Of a DNA stretch of 64,000 bases, positions 55,212 to 63,404 are shown in pieces. Each line of letters opens with the position of its first letter. Position 1 is the stretch's first letter. Made by a program: the position numbers and the translations under genes. The notes beneath the pieces are model-generated. The model was given only the letters and a program-made list of their open reading frames with translations, was not told where the DNA came from and made no database searches. The DNA comes from Clostridium sp. E02. GTDB taxonomy: Bacteria; Bacillota; Clostridia; Lachnospirales; Lachnospiraceae. The DNA lies in assembly GCF_003833015.1 (NCBI RefSeq), contig NZ_RJLQ01000001.1:186001-250000 (forward strand). The letters are read 5' to 3'.

Positions 55212-56246
55212 ATGCAAATTGGAGAAGTAATTCGAGAAAACAGAAAAAGAAAAAATCTAACACAAGAAGAAGTGGCAAAACGTCTTGGAGTATCGGCTCC
55301 TGCTGTGAATAAATGGGAAAATGGAAATTCACAACCAGATATCATGTTATTGGCACCTATTGCAAGATTATTAGAAATTACGGTAGATACTCTCTTATCT
55401 TTTAATGAGGAACCAACAAATGAAGAAATCACCAGTATTATTCGTGAAGCTGATAATCTTTTAAAATCAAATACCTACGAAGAAGCATTTCGGTGGGCAA
55501 CAGATAAAATTAATCAATTTCCTAACTGTGAACTATTGATATGGCAAATTGCAGTGATTTTTGATGGATGGCGTTTGATGAAGGATATTCCTGATTCTGA
55601 TAAATATGATAACTATATCAATGATTATTATATAAGGGCTTTAGAAAGTAAAGATGAAGAGGTTAGAACAAGTGCTGCTAATTCGTTATTCGAGTTCTAT
55701 GTAAGAAAAGAACAGTTTGAAAAAGCTGAGGAATATTTGTTGTATTTTTCAAAAGAGAATCCTGAGAGAAAGAGAAAGCAAGCTGTAATTTACAGTAAAA
55801 CTAATCGTCAGCATGAGGCATATAAAGCATATGAGGAATTGTTGCTTTCAGGTTATCAAATGATGAATATGGTAATAGGTAGCATTTATATATTAGCTAT
55901 GGGAGAAGAAGATAATAAAAAGGCGCATATTCTTATAGAAAAGCAAAAGGAATTAGCACATATTTTTGAAATGGGGAAATATCATGAGGTTTCCTGTGGG
56001 TTGGAGTTGGCAACATTCGAGAAAGATATAGATGCAACTATACAAACTATGGAGCAAATAATAGAGAATCTAGATACGATTTGTGATTTTAGTAAATCAG
56101 CTCTATATGCACATATGGATTTTAAAGATGTTAGTGCAGATTATTTAGAAGAAATGAAAAAGGACTTACTTCTCTGTTTTAGAGATGAAGAAACCTACCA
56201 CTATATGAAAGACAATCGGCGGTACAATGAATTATTGAATATATGA
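55212..56246 (+). CDS. XRE-family regulator with helical-repeat domain
   Basis: A 344-residue protein. The N-terminal XRE helix-turn-helix (about residues 5-60) reads IRENRKRKNLTQEEVAKRLG, then VSAPAVNKWENGNSQPDIML and LARLLEITVDTLL-like sequence. The rest is alpha-helical with TPR-like pairs (for example FEKAEEYLLYFSKENPERK and HEAYKAYEELLLSGYQMMN). Proteins of this shape often respond to peptides or cell state in Firmicutes. It has its own promoter and a downstream terminator. It lies between guaA and the mobile element and may or may not be part of it. Confidence 0.8.
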   Translation: MQIGEVIRENRKRKNLTQEEVAKRLGVSAPAVNKWENGNSQPDIMLLAPIARLLEITVDTLLSFNEEPTNEEITSIIREADNLLKSNTYEEAFRWATDKINQFPNCELLIWQIAVIFDGWRLMKDIPDSDKYDNYINDYYIRALESKDEEVRTSAANSLFEFYVRKEQFEKAEEYLLYFSKENPERKRKQAVIYSKTNRQHEAYKAYEELLLSGYQMMNMVIGSIYILAMGEEDNKKAHILIEKQKELAHIFEMGKYHEVSCGLELATFEKDIDATIQTMEQIIENLDTICDFSKSALYAHMDFKDVSADYLEEMKKDLLLCFRDEETYHYMKDNRRYNELLNI

Positions 56247-56265
56247 GTTTATAGAAAGTAAATGA

Positions 56266-56304
56266 AAGCCTTGAAGCATAATGTGATTATATGTTTCAAG
56301 GCTT
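56266..56304. terminator. Bidirectional terminator between convergent regulators
   Basis: AAGCCTTGAA (56266-56275) pairs perfectly with TTCAAGGCTT (56295-56304), with ATTT on the right and A-rich sequence on the left. A second 8-bp inverted repeat TCTCTTTA/TAAAGAGA (56311-56337) abuts the next gene. Confidence 0.8.
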
Positions 56305-56337
56305 ATTTCATCTCTTTATAAAAAGTTTGTAAAGAGA

Positions 56338-57165
56338 CTATTTCCTATCCACCTTCGTCTTCCGAAACATCTTCTTTGCATCCGCTATTCTCTGATCGAT
56401 GTTCACATCCCCTTTATACTCAGCTCCAAATATATCGTCTGGATTACCTGTGGCATAGGTTGGAAATTTCATCTGCCACAACAGATAAGTTTCTTCATCT
56501 ATTTCACCAGCTTCAAACATCTGATAGAACCTTGACCAGGTACGAAGTAACTGTTCCATTATGGAAGAAGGAGATTCAAGCGGATCTTCTGGTTTTTTTG
56601 TATCAAATTTTAGATACATTCTGCCATCAATTTCAACTGGTACCATAAGATAATATTTTTCAAGATCAAACAAATATTTAAGCACTGCATGAGGCATGCT
56701 CGCATTGTAAGTTCTGGATAATACCAGACTATCCACTTCTAATACTGCAGATAAGATATGAATTGTATCGTAATCTGGAAAGCGATTGCCTAGTTCATAA
56801 TTACGAACGGTAGACTCGCTTAACTCACATTTTTCTGCCAATTCTTTCTGTGTTAATCCTGCAATCTGTCTGAAATATCTGAGGCGTTGTCCCAAATTAG
56901 CATTGCACAATTCTGTGGAACGAAGGGTATAGTTGTGATCATCATAGAGTTTGGAATCCAACATTTCGTCTTCTTCCTCATCTGTATAAGAGTATTCATT
57001 AGCATCGTCAGAAAACTCAATACCATTCAACCATTCTTTCACATCTTCCAAATTATTCTTTTCTATATATTTTTCAGCTGTATCAAGATCTTTAAACTTC
57101 TTTCCTGTCAATCCGTTTATCAGTTTAAGCTTGTTAATGTCTTTTCCGCTCATTTCCTTTTTCAT
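56338..57165 (-). CDS. XRE-type repressor of the mobile element
   Basis: A 275-residue protein with a central helix-turn-helix at about residues 92-150 (RLRYFRQIAGLTQKELAEKC, then LSESTVRNYELGNRFPDYD). The N-terminal 85 residues are acidic and probably extended. The C-terminal part (about 155-275) is of unknown fold. It is divergent from the xis-int genes, with three related operator-like sequences between, a phage-CI-like layout. It probably keeps the element quiescent. No peptidase motif (LexA/CI Ser-Lys dyad or ImmA-type zinc motif) is visible. Confidence 0.82.
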   Translation of the reverse strand: MKKEMSGKDINKLKLINGLTGKKFKDLDTAEKYIEKNNLEDVKEWLNGIEFSDDANEYSYTDEEEDEMLDSKLYDDHNYTLRSTELCNANLGQRLRYFRQIAGLTQKELAEKCELSESTVRNYELGNRFPDYDTIHILSAVLEVDSLVLSRTYNASMPHAVLKYLFDLEKYYLMVPVEIDGRMYLKFDTKKPEDPLESPSSIMEQLLRTWSRFYQMFEAGEIDEETYLLWQMKFPTYATGNPDDIFGAEYKGDVNIDQRIADAKKMFRKTKVDRK

Positions 57166-57215
57166 GATAGAAAATCCTTTCCTGTGTATATTTAAGGCTT
57201 CACTTTATGGTTATT

Positions 57216-57316
57216 AGTATATCACGAACAGTTCAAAAGTGAAATAAAATTTTAAAAGTTGTTGACAGTTCATATATGCACTGATATATTATAAATAATT
57301 CAGTTCATAAATGAAC
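57216..57316. promoter_or_regulatory. Divergent promoter region with three repressor-type operators
   Basis: Rightward promoter: TTGACA (57262-57267), 17-base spacer, TATATT (57285-57290). Leftward promoter: TTTCAC (complement of 57239-57244), 17-base spacer, TATACT (complement of 57216-57221). Three related 14-mers follow the pattern GTTCAn4TGAAC: GTTCAAAAGTGAAA (57231-57244, over the leftward -35), GTTCATATATGCAC (57268-57281, in the rightward spacer) and GTTCATAAATGAAC (57303-57316, past the rightward start). The layout resembles a lambdoid-type switch. Confidence 0.75.
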
Positions 57317-57348
57317 GGAAAAGATAATGAGAATACGGAGGATAACAA

Positions 57349-57555
57349 ATGGACAAAGAATTATTTATTACGGCAGAAGAAGTGGCAAAGGAACTTAGAG
57401 TTTCCCAATCCTATGCCTACAAGGTGATTCGGCAAATGAACCAGCAACTGAAACAAAATGGCTTCATTGTTATGCGTGGCAAGGTAAGCCGACAGTACTT
57501 CTATGAAAAAATTTATGGAGGTACAAGCACAGAAGACAAAAGGGAGGTGAGCTAA
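57349..57555 (+). CDS. Excisionase-like winged-helix DNA-binding protein
   Basis: A 68-residue protein with an N-terminal helix-turn-helix (ITAEEVAKELRVSQSYAYKV) and a basic wing (GFIVMRGKVSRQYFYEKI). It resembles small excisionase/MerR-like proteins that precede tyrosine recombinases in Firmicutes elements and bend DNA for excision. It lies directly before the integrase and shares the repressor-controlled promoter. It has a GGAGG site. Confidence 0.8.
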   Translation: MDKELFITAEEVAKELRVSQSYAYKVIRQMNQQLKQNGFIVMRGKVSRQYFYEKIYGGTSTEDKREVS

Positions 57556-58677
57556 TTGTCAGTTAGTAAGAATAGTAAGACTGGAACATGGGAAGTCAGG
57601 GTTTACTTCAAAGATTGGACGGGGGAACGAAAGCAGACCACGAAACGAGGTTTTGCCAAGAAGAGCGATGCGCTGGACTGGGAGAGAGCCTTCAAGCTTC
57701 AAAAAGAGCAGAGACTTGATATGAACTTTGAAATCTTTGTGGATCTTTATTTAAAAGATATTGAACCACGTCTGAAACGAAATTCATTTTTAAGTAAGGA
57801 GCATGTAATCCGTAAGAAGATTATTCCTTACTTCAAAAATAAGAAACTTCAGGACATCCGACCTTCCGATATTGTGCAATGGCAGAATGAAATTATGAAG
57901 ATGAAGAAAGATGATGGAGAAAAGTATTCACCAGTCTATCTGAAAACCATTCACAATCAGATGAGTGCTATTTTAAACCATGCAGTTAATCTTTATGGAT
58001 TAACTGCAAATGTAGCACGAAAAGCTGGTGGCATGGGGAAAGAGAAGAGTAAGGAAATTGAGTTTTGGACGCAGGAGGATTATCAGAAATTTATTGAAGT
58101 AGTAGCAGATAAGGAAATATCTTTTTATGCGTTTGAAATGCTCTATTGGACTGGAATTCGAGAAGGGGAACTTCTTGCACTTAGCAAGTCAGATTTCAAT
58201 TTTGAGAAGAAAACCGTAACCATTAGCAAGTCATATCAGAGACTAGAGGGGCAGGATGTCATTACAGATCCTAAAACTGAAAAGAGTAATCGGAAAATCA
58301 TCATGCCAGATTTTCTGATCATCGAAATGCAGGAATATATCAATTCTTTATTTCGATATGGCAAACATGACCGAATATTTCAGATTAGCAAAAGTTACCT
58401 TCATCACGAAATGGATCGTGGAGCAAAGGGAGCTGGAATTAAGCGAATCAAAATTCATGGACTTAGGCACTCCCACATTTCGCTTCTGATTCATTTAGGA
58501 TATTCAGCACTTGCTATCGGAGAAAGAGTAGGGCATGAAGCGGTAGATATCACATACAGATACGCACATTTATTTCCAACAGTACAGTCAGAAATGGCGG
58601 ATAAATTAAACCAGGAAAGAGAGGAACTTATCTATGTCGGAGAAGAGTATGGACAAAAAGAACAGATGGAGGAGTGA
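57556..58677 (+). CDS. int: Tyrosine recombinase (integrase)
   Basis: A 373-residue phage-type integrase. Residues about 1-55 form an arm-type DNA-binding domain (TGTWEVRVYFKDWTGERKQT). A SAM-like core-binding domain covers about 60-160. The catalytic domain has arginine I in WTGIREGELLAL (about residue 199), the His-x-x-Arg box HGLRHSHISLL (about residue 302-305), GHEAVDIT and the nucleophile tyrosine in YRYAHLFP (about residue 336). The start is TTG 57556, six bases after GGAGGTGA. It integrates and excises the element. It overlaps the next gene. Confidence 0.93.
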   Translation: MSVSKNSKTGTWEVRVYFKDWTGERKQTTKRGFAKKSDALDWERAFKLQKEQRLDMNFEIFVDLYLKDIEPRLKRNSFLSKEHVIRKKIIPYFKNKKLQDIRPSDIVQWQNEIMKMKKDDGEKYSPVYLKTIHNQMSAILNHAVNLYGLTANVARKAGGMGKEKSKEIEFWTQEDYQKFIEVVADKEISFYAFEMLYWTGIREGELLALSKSDFNFEKKTVTISKSYQRLEGQDVITDPKTEKSNRKIIMPDFLIIEMQEYINSLFRYGKHDRIFQISKSYLHHEMDRGAKGAGIKRIKIHGLRHSHISLLIHLGYSALAIGERVGHEAVDITYRYAHLFPTVQSEMADKLNQEREELIYVGEEYGQKEQMEE

Positions 58678-58963
58678 GACAATCGCATTTCGTATTTCCC
58701 CAGAGGAAAATCAGGAACTGGAGCTACGAGTGAAGTTATCAGGATTTCGTACAAGGCAGGAATATATCATTCAAAGTGTTTTGTATCAAAAGATTGTAGC
58801 GCAAGGGAATCCGCTGATGTTGGTGCAATTTCGTAAGCAGTTACTTCATATTGAACAGGATCTAGTGCGACTGGAAAAAATCAGTGATATGAATCCAGAG
58901 CTGATGACTCCAATACGAACCATGTTGGAGATTCTGGAGGGCTTCCAGATGAATAGTAAATGA
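58634..58963 (+). CDS. MobC-like accessory mobilisation protein
   Basis: A 109-residue protein with a ribbon-helix-helix start (SETIAFRISPEENQELELRV, then KLSGFRTRQEYIIQSVLYQK) and a C-terminal coiled part. This matches small relaxosome accessory proteins of the MobC class, which help the relaxase open oriT. Its start lies inside the 3' end of int, and its stop overlaps the primase gene. Its distance from the relaxase gene (4.4 kb) is unusual, so an alternative is a regulator. Confidence 0.7.
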   Translation: MSEKSMDKKNRWRSETIAFRISPEENQELELRVKLSGFRTRQEYIIQSVLYQKIVAQGNPLMLVQFRKQLLHIEQDLVRLEKISDMNPELMTPIRTMLEILEGFQMNSK

Positions 58964-59625
58964 CTATCTTTGAAGAAGTGAAGAATTCTGTTACTGCAAG
59001 GCAAGCTGCTTTGCAGTATGGAATCAAGGTGGGTAAGAATAAAATGGCTTGTTGTCCATTTCATAACGACCACCACCCAAGCATGAAAATAGATATTGGA
59101 TTTTGTTGTTTTGCATGTGGAGAAAAGGGGGATGTAATTGCTTTTGTTAGCAAATTATTTGGACTTACTCCATATGAAGCAGCAAGAAAGTTGGCAGAGG
59201 ATTTTAGAATACAACTTTCCAGCATAAATAAAGCAGAAAAGAAACGTAGAAAATCCTCTAAAAAATCGACACAATCAAAATCATGCATGGAATACCAGCT
59301 ACAACAGAATTTTTATCAGATGGAGCAACGGATGATTCGTGTTCTGTGTGATTATTTAAACCTATTAGAACGATGGAGACAGATGGTTGCACCAAAGACA
59401 CCTGCAGAGGAGTGGAAAGAAGAATATGAAGTAGCTTGCCATAAGATTTGCATGGTGGAGTATTATCTGGACATTCTTTTGCAAGGTTCATTAGAAGAAA
59501 GAGCAGAATTTTTTATACACAAAGGAGAGGAAGTGATTCAAATTGAAAACCGAATGGGAGGTATTAAAGCAGGAAACCAAGGAGGAACTAAAAATTGCAA
59601 TGACAACACTAAATCAGCCAGTTGA
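58960..59625 (+). CDS. CHC2 zinc-finger primase-like protein
   Basis: A 221-residue protein. The N-terminal CHC2 zinc finger is visible as MACCPFHNDHHPSM followed by CCFACGEKGDVIAFV, as in the zinc-binding domain of DnaG-type primases. The toprim catalytic domain is absent; the C-terminal 120 residues are basic and helical. In such elements it works with a P4-type helicase encoded next. It overlaps the preceding gene by 4 bases and the following one by 83 bases. Confidence 0.85.
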   Translation: MTIFEEVKNSVTARQAALQYGIKVGKNKMACCPFHNDHHPSMKIDIGFCCFACGEKGDVIAFVSKLFGLTPYEAARKLAEDFRIQLSSINKAEKKRRKSSKKSTQSKSCMEYQLQQNFYQMEQRMIRVLCDYLNLLERWRQMVAPKTPAEEWKEEYEVACHKICMVEYYLDILLQGSLEERAEFFIHKGEEVIQIENRMGGIKAGNQGGTKNCNDNTKSAS

Positions 59626-60919
59626 AACACAACACACTGTGGAGTGGTTTGATGGAAGTTGTATCAATGAAGTCATGTTCTGTGAGGATTTCTTATCATC
59701 CCATCCACTGAAATGTATCAATGGTTCCTTTTATGGAGTAAATGGCATGATTTGTGATCCAGAGATTGAAAAGGATATTTATGACTGTATCAAGCCTTTT
59801 CTGGTGAAAGGAATTTCTAAGAAAGTAAAACAGATTACCGAAGTGATGAAGCTGGAGGCTCATTCGGAGGAGCTTCCAATTCAGCAGGATCGACTTCATG
59901 TGAGAAATGGTACTTATTATTTGGATGGAGGTTTTACACCAGAAAAGCAGTTCTGTCTGAATCGTTTGCCTGTTAGCTATAAAACAAACGCTACCCTGCC
60001 AAATTGGTGGTTACAATTTCTATCGGAGTTATTGGAGGAAGAGGACATTCCAACATTGCAAGAATATATGGGCTATAGTCTTTTACCAACCACCAAAGGG
60101 CAGAAAATGATGCTGATAATTGGAAAAGGTGGGGAAGGAAAATCAAGAATTGGACTTGTCATGCGTAGCCTCTTAGGTATCAATATGAATTCCTGTAGTA
60201 TTCAAAAGATTGAGACGAGCAAGTTTGCCAGAGCAGATTTGGAAAACAAGCTTTTGATGATAGATGATGATATGAAAATGGAGGCATTGCCGCAGACCAA
60301 TTATATTAAATCCATTGTAACACTGGAGGACAAGATTGATTTGGAACGGAAGTCAAAGCAAAGCGTTCAGGGAGTGCTGTATGTCAGGTTTTTATGTTTT
60401 GGAAATGGAAATTTAAGTTCTCTTTATGACCGCTCTTATGGTTTCTTTCGTAGGCAGATCGTACTTACCACAAAGGATAAAGACGAGAATCGAAAAGATG
60501 ATCCATTTTTAATTGAGAAGCTAAGGCAAGAGACTGAAGGGATTTTTCTATGGTGTCTGGAAGGACTTAAAAGACTGATTAAAAATGACTATGCCTTTAC
60601 CATCAGTGCCAAAGCCAGGGCAAATTTACAAGAAGCCATGGAGGATGGCAACAATGTTATTTCCTTTATGCAGTCGCAAGGCTATGTCAGATTGGAAGCA
60701 GGAACCATCGCAACGACAAAATCTTTGTATGAAGCTTATCAGCAGTGGTGTATTGATAATACGGAAAAACCTATCGGTAGTAAGAGCTTTACTGGTTATT
60801 TAAAGCAGAATGAGCAGAAATATGGCATTACTTATTCTACCAATATTCCAGCGGATAATGGTAAAAATGCCAGAGGTTTTAAAGGGATTCATACACAGAT
60901 AAGGACTTCCAGATTTTGA
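59543..60919 (+). CDS. P4-type primase/helicase (DUF5906-like) of the element
   Basis: A protein of up to 458 residues. The superfamily 3 helicase Walker A is IIGKGGEGKSRIGLVM (about residue 193), followed by a Walker B-like KLLMIDDDMKME and the later FLCFGNGNLSSLYDRSYGFF block typical of phage/plasmid P4-family helicases. It would unwind the origin of the excised element for replication. The start is uncertain: TTG 59543 has AGGAGAGG 12 bases upstream, while ATG 59600 is farther from a good site. The large overlap with the primase gene suggests coupling. Confidence 0.82.
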   Translation: MKTEWEVLKQETKEELKIAMTTLNQPVETQHTVEWFDGSCINEVMFCEDFLSSHPLKCINGSFYGVNGMICDPEIEKDIYDCIKPFLVKGISKKVKQITEVMKLEAHSEELPIQQDRLHVRNGTYYLDGGFTPEKQFCLNRLPVSYKTNATLPNWWLQFLSELLEEEDIPTLQEYMGYSLLPTTKGQKMMLIIGKGGEGKSRIGLVMRSLLGINMNSCSIQKIETSKFARADLENKLLMIDDDMKMEALPQTNYIKSIVTLEDKIDLERKSKQSVQGVLYVRFLCFGNGNLSSLYDRSYGFFRRQIVLTTKDKDENRKDDPFLIEKLRQETEGIFLWCLEGLKRLIKNDYAFTISAKARANLQEAMEDGNNVISFMQSQGYVRLEAGTIATTKSLYEAYQQWCIDNTEKPIGSKSFTGYLKQNEQKYGITYSTNIPADNGKNARGFKGIHTQIRTSRF

Positions 60920-60950
60920 CCTAATAACCACTTAGGAGATTACTTACGTT

Positions 60951-61068
60951 TGCGTATACGGAAAAAATACGTGACACAACAATTCAGAAAGTAAGCGTAT
61001 ATGCGTATAAAGCCTGAAAATATAAGGGATTTAGAATATGTAAGGTGTATAGAAATACGCAAATACGC
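60951..61068. repeat. Iteron-like GCGTAT/ATACGC cluster
   Basis: In the 187-base gap after the helicase gene, GCGTAT occurs at 60952, 60995 and 61003, and its complement ATACGC at 61055 and 61063. The doublets GCGTATATGCGTAT (60995-61008) and ATACGCAAATACGC (61055-61068) are inverted repeats matching at 13 of 14 positions. Such repeats can be a replication origin bound by an initiator, or an operator for the following genes. Confidence 0.6.
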
Positions 61069-61106
61069 GTTTTGAGAAACATAAATTTATTTTGGAGGAG
61101 ATAACC

Positions 61107-61487
61107 ATGGAAGAAAAGACAATTTTTGAACAATTGGAAGTGCAGTATGAAGAAGTGGATGGGCTACTTTATCCCATTTTATCTGTTGATGAGAAACCAG
61201 AAGCGAAGGAGCAGACAGGAAAATATGGTGACTGCTGGATTCACTATATGCAGGAAAATCATTTTGAACGATATCGTAGCTTGATTCGGTTTGGTAAGTT
61301 GCAGGAGAAGGCTATGGAGGTAAATGAAGAGGCATACGAGTTGTTAGATCAGATGATGAAAACTTATCTTGAAAAACATCCAGTTCAAAATCCTAGCTCT
61401 ACTATGGAAATGTGGAAGCTTCGAGAGCAGGCAAAGCGTATGGCAGAGGAATTTGTTTTTCAGGATATCGTATACAAATTTCATTAA
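61107..61487 (+). CDS. TnpV-like element-encoded protein
   Basis: A 126-residue protein resembling the TnpV family found in clostridial transposons and conjugative elements. It has an IFEQLEVQYEEVDGLLYPIL start, then HYMQENHFERYRSLIRFGKL, a middle of acidic helices, and MEMWKLREQAKRMAEEFVFQ. The family has no proven biochemical role. The start is ATG 61107 after GGAGGAG. It precedes the partition genes by 16 bases. Confidence 0.7.
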   Translation: MEEKTIFEQLEVQYEEVDGLLYPILSVDEKPEAKEQTGKYGDCWIHYMQENHFERYRSLIRFGKLQEKAMEVNEEAYELLDQMMKTYLEKHPVQNPSSTMEMWKLREQAKRMAEEFVFQDIVYKFH

Positions 61488-61503
61488 GGAGGAGTGAATT
61501 GAT

Positions 61504-62535
61504 ATGCCAATGACAGACAAAGAGCGAGGATTACTATTTTCAGAAAGATTTCGAAGAAAACTTAGAGTTAAAGAAGAGAGTGAGGAAAATACAATGACAA
61601 AAATCAGAGAATACAATATCAATGGAACAATTATACTGGGGTGCGATGCAGGTTATGGAAATTATAAAACAGTGCATACCACATTTCCGACATCTGTATC
61701 AAAGAGTGATAAGAAACCAGCATTAACGGAAGAGTATCTGGAGTATGAAGGTGCATTTTATGCTTTTGGCGATGGTCATAAATATTTTGTGGCAGATAAG
61801 CATAAGGATGGAGACAATTATATTTTAATGCTTGCGGCTGTTGCAAAGGAATTAAAGGCAAGAGGGCTGACAAAGGCAAAGATTCATCTAGCAGTGGGAC
61901 TTCCTTTAAAATGGCTAAAAGCGCAGATGGAGGAATTTCGTAAGTATCTGCTTCAAAATTCCCATGTGAATTTCAGATACAGAAATGAAGATTACGCTGT
62001 GGATATTGTAGGCTGCACGGTAATGCCACAATGTTATGCGGCGGTTGCTGAAAATCTCAGAGATTTTACAGGACTGAATATGCTCCTTGATCTTGGAAAT
62101 GGAACAGGAAATATCATGCTTTTGAATAATGGAAAACCATCCGAGAGCAAAGCTTGGACAGAAATGATTGGTGTTCATCAGGCATACAAATATATTCATG
62201 GACAGGTAATGGATGCGACTGGAGTAAATCTTCCAGCGGAAATTCTAAACAACTATCTTAAATATGGAAGAACAGATATTGGTTCAGAGTATAGCACAAT
62301 CATGGATCGAGCAGCTAAGAAATGTGTGAAGGATATATTTGATGTTTTGAAGGAGCATGATTTTAACCCTGACCTGATGAAACTCTATGTCATGGGTGGT
62401 GGCGCAAGACTGATTGAAAAGTTCGGGGAATATGATCCAAAAAGAACAACCTTCAATCATGATATTCGAGCCAATGCCAAAGGATTTGAATATTACTGCT
62501 ATATGACGTTGAAAAGCCAAAACAATAGAAAGTAG
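61504..62535 (+). CDS. parM: ParM/StbA-like actin-family ATPase
   Basis: A 343-residue actin-fold ATPase. Phosphate-binding motifs are ILGCDAGYGNYKTVHTTFPT (phosphate 1) and LLDLGNGTGNIMLLNNGKPS (phosphate 2), with the adenosine motif YVMGGGARLIEKFGEY. ParM-type filaments push DNA copies apart during plasmid segregation. The start at 61504 follows AAGGAGGAG; an internal ATG at 61594 would remove a 30-residue charged extension. It is followed immediately by a small DNA-binding adaptor candidate, as in parMR systems. Such a gene in an integrated element implies an extrachromosomal phase. Confidence 0.82.
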   Translation: MPMTDKERGLLFSERFRRKLRVKEESEENTMTKIREYNINGTIILGCDAGYGNYKTVHTTFPTSVSKSDKKPALTEEYLEYEGAFYAFGDGHKYFVADKHKDGDNYILMLAAVAKELKARGLTKAKIHLAVGLPLKWLKAQMEEFRKYLLQNSHVNFRYRNEDYAVDIVGCTVMPQCYAAVAENLRDFTGLNMLLDLGNGTGNIMLLNNGKPSESKAWTEMIGVHQAYKYIHGQVMDATGVNLPAEILNNYLKYGRTDIGSEYSTIMDRAAKKCVKDIFDVLKEHDFNPDLMKLYVMGGGARLIEKFGEYDPKRTTFNHDIRANAKGFEYYCYMTLKSQNNRK

Positions 62536-62544
62536 GTGGCTTTC

Positions 62545-62979
62545 GTGTCAGAAGAGAATTTCAATCGAAATGTCTACTTTAACTTAAAAGATGAAGAATC
62601 TGCCAGAGCATGGGAGATTCTTCACTCCCATGAAGTGAAGCAGGAGTTTAAATCTCAAAATAAATTCATCATTAAGGCAATCATTGATTACTTTGAAAGA
62701 CAGATGGCTCTGAAAGAGGACTCTTATTTGGAAACCAGAGAGAAGGAAGATGCTTTTGTTGAACGGATTGTAAATGAAGTTCAGCAGAAAGCATTTGCAA
62801 ATATTCCAGCATTAATCGGAGCCAGTGTGATGAGTGGACAATATCCTCTTTTATCTGTCAATCAAAGCCAGATAGCGGTGACTCCTACTTCAGATATTTC
62901 AAAAGAAAATGCCATGAAGGGAGTATCTGATGATGAACCAGAGGAAAATGATTTGCTGGAATTTGGATTCGGGTGCTAG
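62545..62979 (+). CDS. ParR-like partition adaptor candidate
   Basis: A 144-residue protein. The N-terminal 50 residues fit a ribbon-helix-helix fold (FNRNVYFNLKDEESARAWEI, then FKSQNKFIIKAIIDYFERQM), and the C-terminus is acidic (DDEPEENDLLEFGF), which suits contact with a ParM filament. Its place directly after the ParM-like gene supports the role of centromere-binding adaptor. The start is GTG 62545, five bases after AGGTGG; a GTG at 62536 overlaps that site. The centromere site itself is not identified; direct repeats would be expected nearby. Confidence 0.65.
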   Translation: MSEENFNRNVYFNLKDEESARAWEILHSHEVKQEFKSQNKFIIKAIIDYFERQMALKEDSYLETREKEDAFVERIVNEVQQKAFANIPALIGASVMSGQYPLLSVNQSQIAVTPTSDISKENAMKGVSDDEPEENDLLEFGFGC

Positions 62980-63404
62980 CTATAAAATCCGAATGATTTA
63001 TAGCAATAACTCTTTATAAATGTGCAAAAGCAGAGCCAATAATGGCATGAATTGTGGAAATCGTTCTATTTGCTATGAAAATGTAGCTTGTGTCTAGCCA
63101 GTATTTGAGAAGTTACTACAAAAGCAAGATGATTTGAAGCCAGATGACTGATTAAGGTTCTGGCTTCTCTTAAATAGTGGGTAATGACATAGAATTGGTT
63201 TCTGAAAGAGATATTTCCATAAGAACTGCATTTGTAAAAGGCAAATAATACACTCCCACCACAGCCCTCGGCGTGTGAGAGCGAAATACACCCATCGCAC
63301 AAATCTTCGATTTGTACTCTGTGTCTTTCGCGATTGCATCGAGCCAATACATTCCCTTCGGGAATGGAGATAACTATAAATAATTTTACGAAAGAAGGTG
63401 ACAT
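62980..63404 (+). other. Gene-free region with candidate origin of transfer
   Basis: The 425 bases between the ParR-like and relaxase genes hold no convincing gene. The half next to the relaxase has two perfect short-loop hairpins, ACAAATC-TTC-GATTTGT (63299-63315) and CATTCCC-TTC-GGGAATG (63350-63366), and a GC-richer tract (CCCACCACAGCCCTCGGCG, 63255-63273) unlike the AT-rich surroundings. Relaxases usually nick just upstream of their own gene, so this is the best oriT candidate. Open frames on the minus strand here look like by-products of the composition. Confidence 0.55.
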
